From positions 1-14,042 of the forward strand of contig DATLVC010000229.1 of NCBI GenBank assembly GCA_035577685.1: a DNA stretch of 14,042 nucleotides, given 5' to 3'. This DNA is from CAIYRG01 sp035577685 (GTDB lineage: Bacteria; Pseudomonadota; Alphaproteobacteria; Micropepsales; Micropepsaceae). Positions 13,707-14,042 of the stretch are shown in pieces. The notes beneath the pieces are model-generated. The model did no database searches and was not told where the DNA came from. It saw nothing but the letters and a program-made list of their open reading frames with translations. Positions within the stretch are counted from its first letter, which is position 1, and every line of letters starts with the position of its first letter. Both the position numbers and the translations under genes were made by a program.

Positions 13707-14042
13707 TTATTGCGTGACGGGACTGCTTCCGCCGCCGAGAGATGCCTGATTGGATGCGTTGGCGTTGCCGGTGCTCGCCGCGGAGGCGCGGTTGAGTTCG
13801 ACGGTGATTTGGCGTTCGTTGGTGTCGACGCGTGTCATGGCGGCTTGGTTCAAGCCGCGGGCCGGAGTCGATTTGCTTTGGACGCTTCCCAGGAAGCCGG
13901 GATTCGCCGTGGCATTGCTCGCGGAAGGTCCGGTTCCCGCGGTCGTTCCGATGTTTGAATTGACGCTGCGATTTGCTGGGGCCGTTGGGTCCGGGATCGC
14001 GCCGGCCGTTCCAGCCGGAGCTGTGCTGCCGCCCGCGGTGAT
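13707..14042 (-). CDS. C-terminal fragment of an Ala/Gly/Thr/Asn-rich protein
   Basis: An open frame enters from the right edge and stops with TAA at 13709-13707, giving 111 visible residues; the start is outside the window. The sequence is low in complexity and rich in Ala, Gly, Thr, Ser, Asn and Pro with few hydrophobic stretches. It has one more ordered block, LNQAAMTRVDTNERQITVELNR, at about 64-85 of the visible part, probably helical, and ends in GGGSSPVTQ. Coding is supported by the composition, the lack of stops over 112 codons, and a strong terminator 67 bp after the stop on the same strand. Such tails are often seen in secreted or envelope proteins of alphaproteobacteria, but I do not recognise the family. 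It is convergent with tetR. Confidence 0.65.
   Translation of the reverse strand: MTAGGSTAPAGTAGAIPDPTAPANRSVNSNIGTTAGTGPSASNATANPGFLGSVQSKSTPARGLNQAAMTRVDTNERQITVELNRASAASTGNANASNQASLGGGSSPVTQ

Overview
The window looks like a chromosomal segment of an alphaproteobacterium, probably Rhizobiales-like. That placement is an inference from high GC content, the gene types, the small charged orphan protein and the promoter shapes; no taxonomic marker gene is present. There is no insertion sequence, phage gene, CRISPR array or other clear mobile element. Most of the content is ordinary housekeeping, stress and efflux genes.

Layout. (1) 1-1742, minus strand: a membrane-anchored ClpP/SppA-fold serine protease of the SDH_sah type, followed 2 bp later by bioF (8-amino-7-oxononanoate synthase), which runs off the left edge. 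(2) 1876-1962: tRNA-Leu(CAA) with its own promoter, divergent from the protease/bioF pair. (3) 1963-2255: no recognisable gene. (4) 2256-2943, plus strand: an 89-residue charged, probably helical protein of unknown function, then a cold-shock protein with a structured leader and a strong intrinsic terminator. (5) 3108-4547: a 14-TM DHA2-type MFS exporter, starting at TTG and preceded by a perfect 6-6-6 dyad. (6) 4569-5687 (minus) and 5931-6836 (plus): a divergent pair made of a polysaccharide pyruvyl transferase family protein and a PfkB-family sugar kinase. (7) 6838-12645, minus strand: a complete tripartite RND efflux operon, in the order outer-membrane lipoprotein, periplasmic adaptor, inner-membrane pump, with a divergent TetR/AefR-like regulator at 12858-13625. 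(8) 13707-14042, minus strand: the C-terminal end of an Ala/Gly/Thr/Asn-rich protein whose terminator lies inside the 3' end of the tetR gene.

How the genes work together. The clearest functional unit is the efflux system. Outer-membrane channel and adaptor overlap by ATGA, adaptor and pump are 10 bp apart, and a TTGACA-17-TAGTTT promoter sits in the divergent intergenic region next to a candidate operator for the TetR repressor. The protease/bioF pair is tightly coupled but has no obvious functional logic. The pyruvyl transferase/kinase pair suggests surface-carbohydrate or sugar metabolism, but the substrates cannot be read from the sequence. I see no convincing evidence of a novel multi-gene system. 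The observations most worth checking are the nested terminator, the regulatory dyads, the csp leader structure and the protease-bioF coupling.
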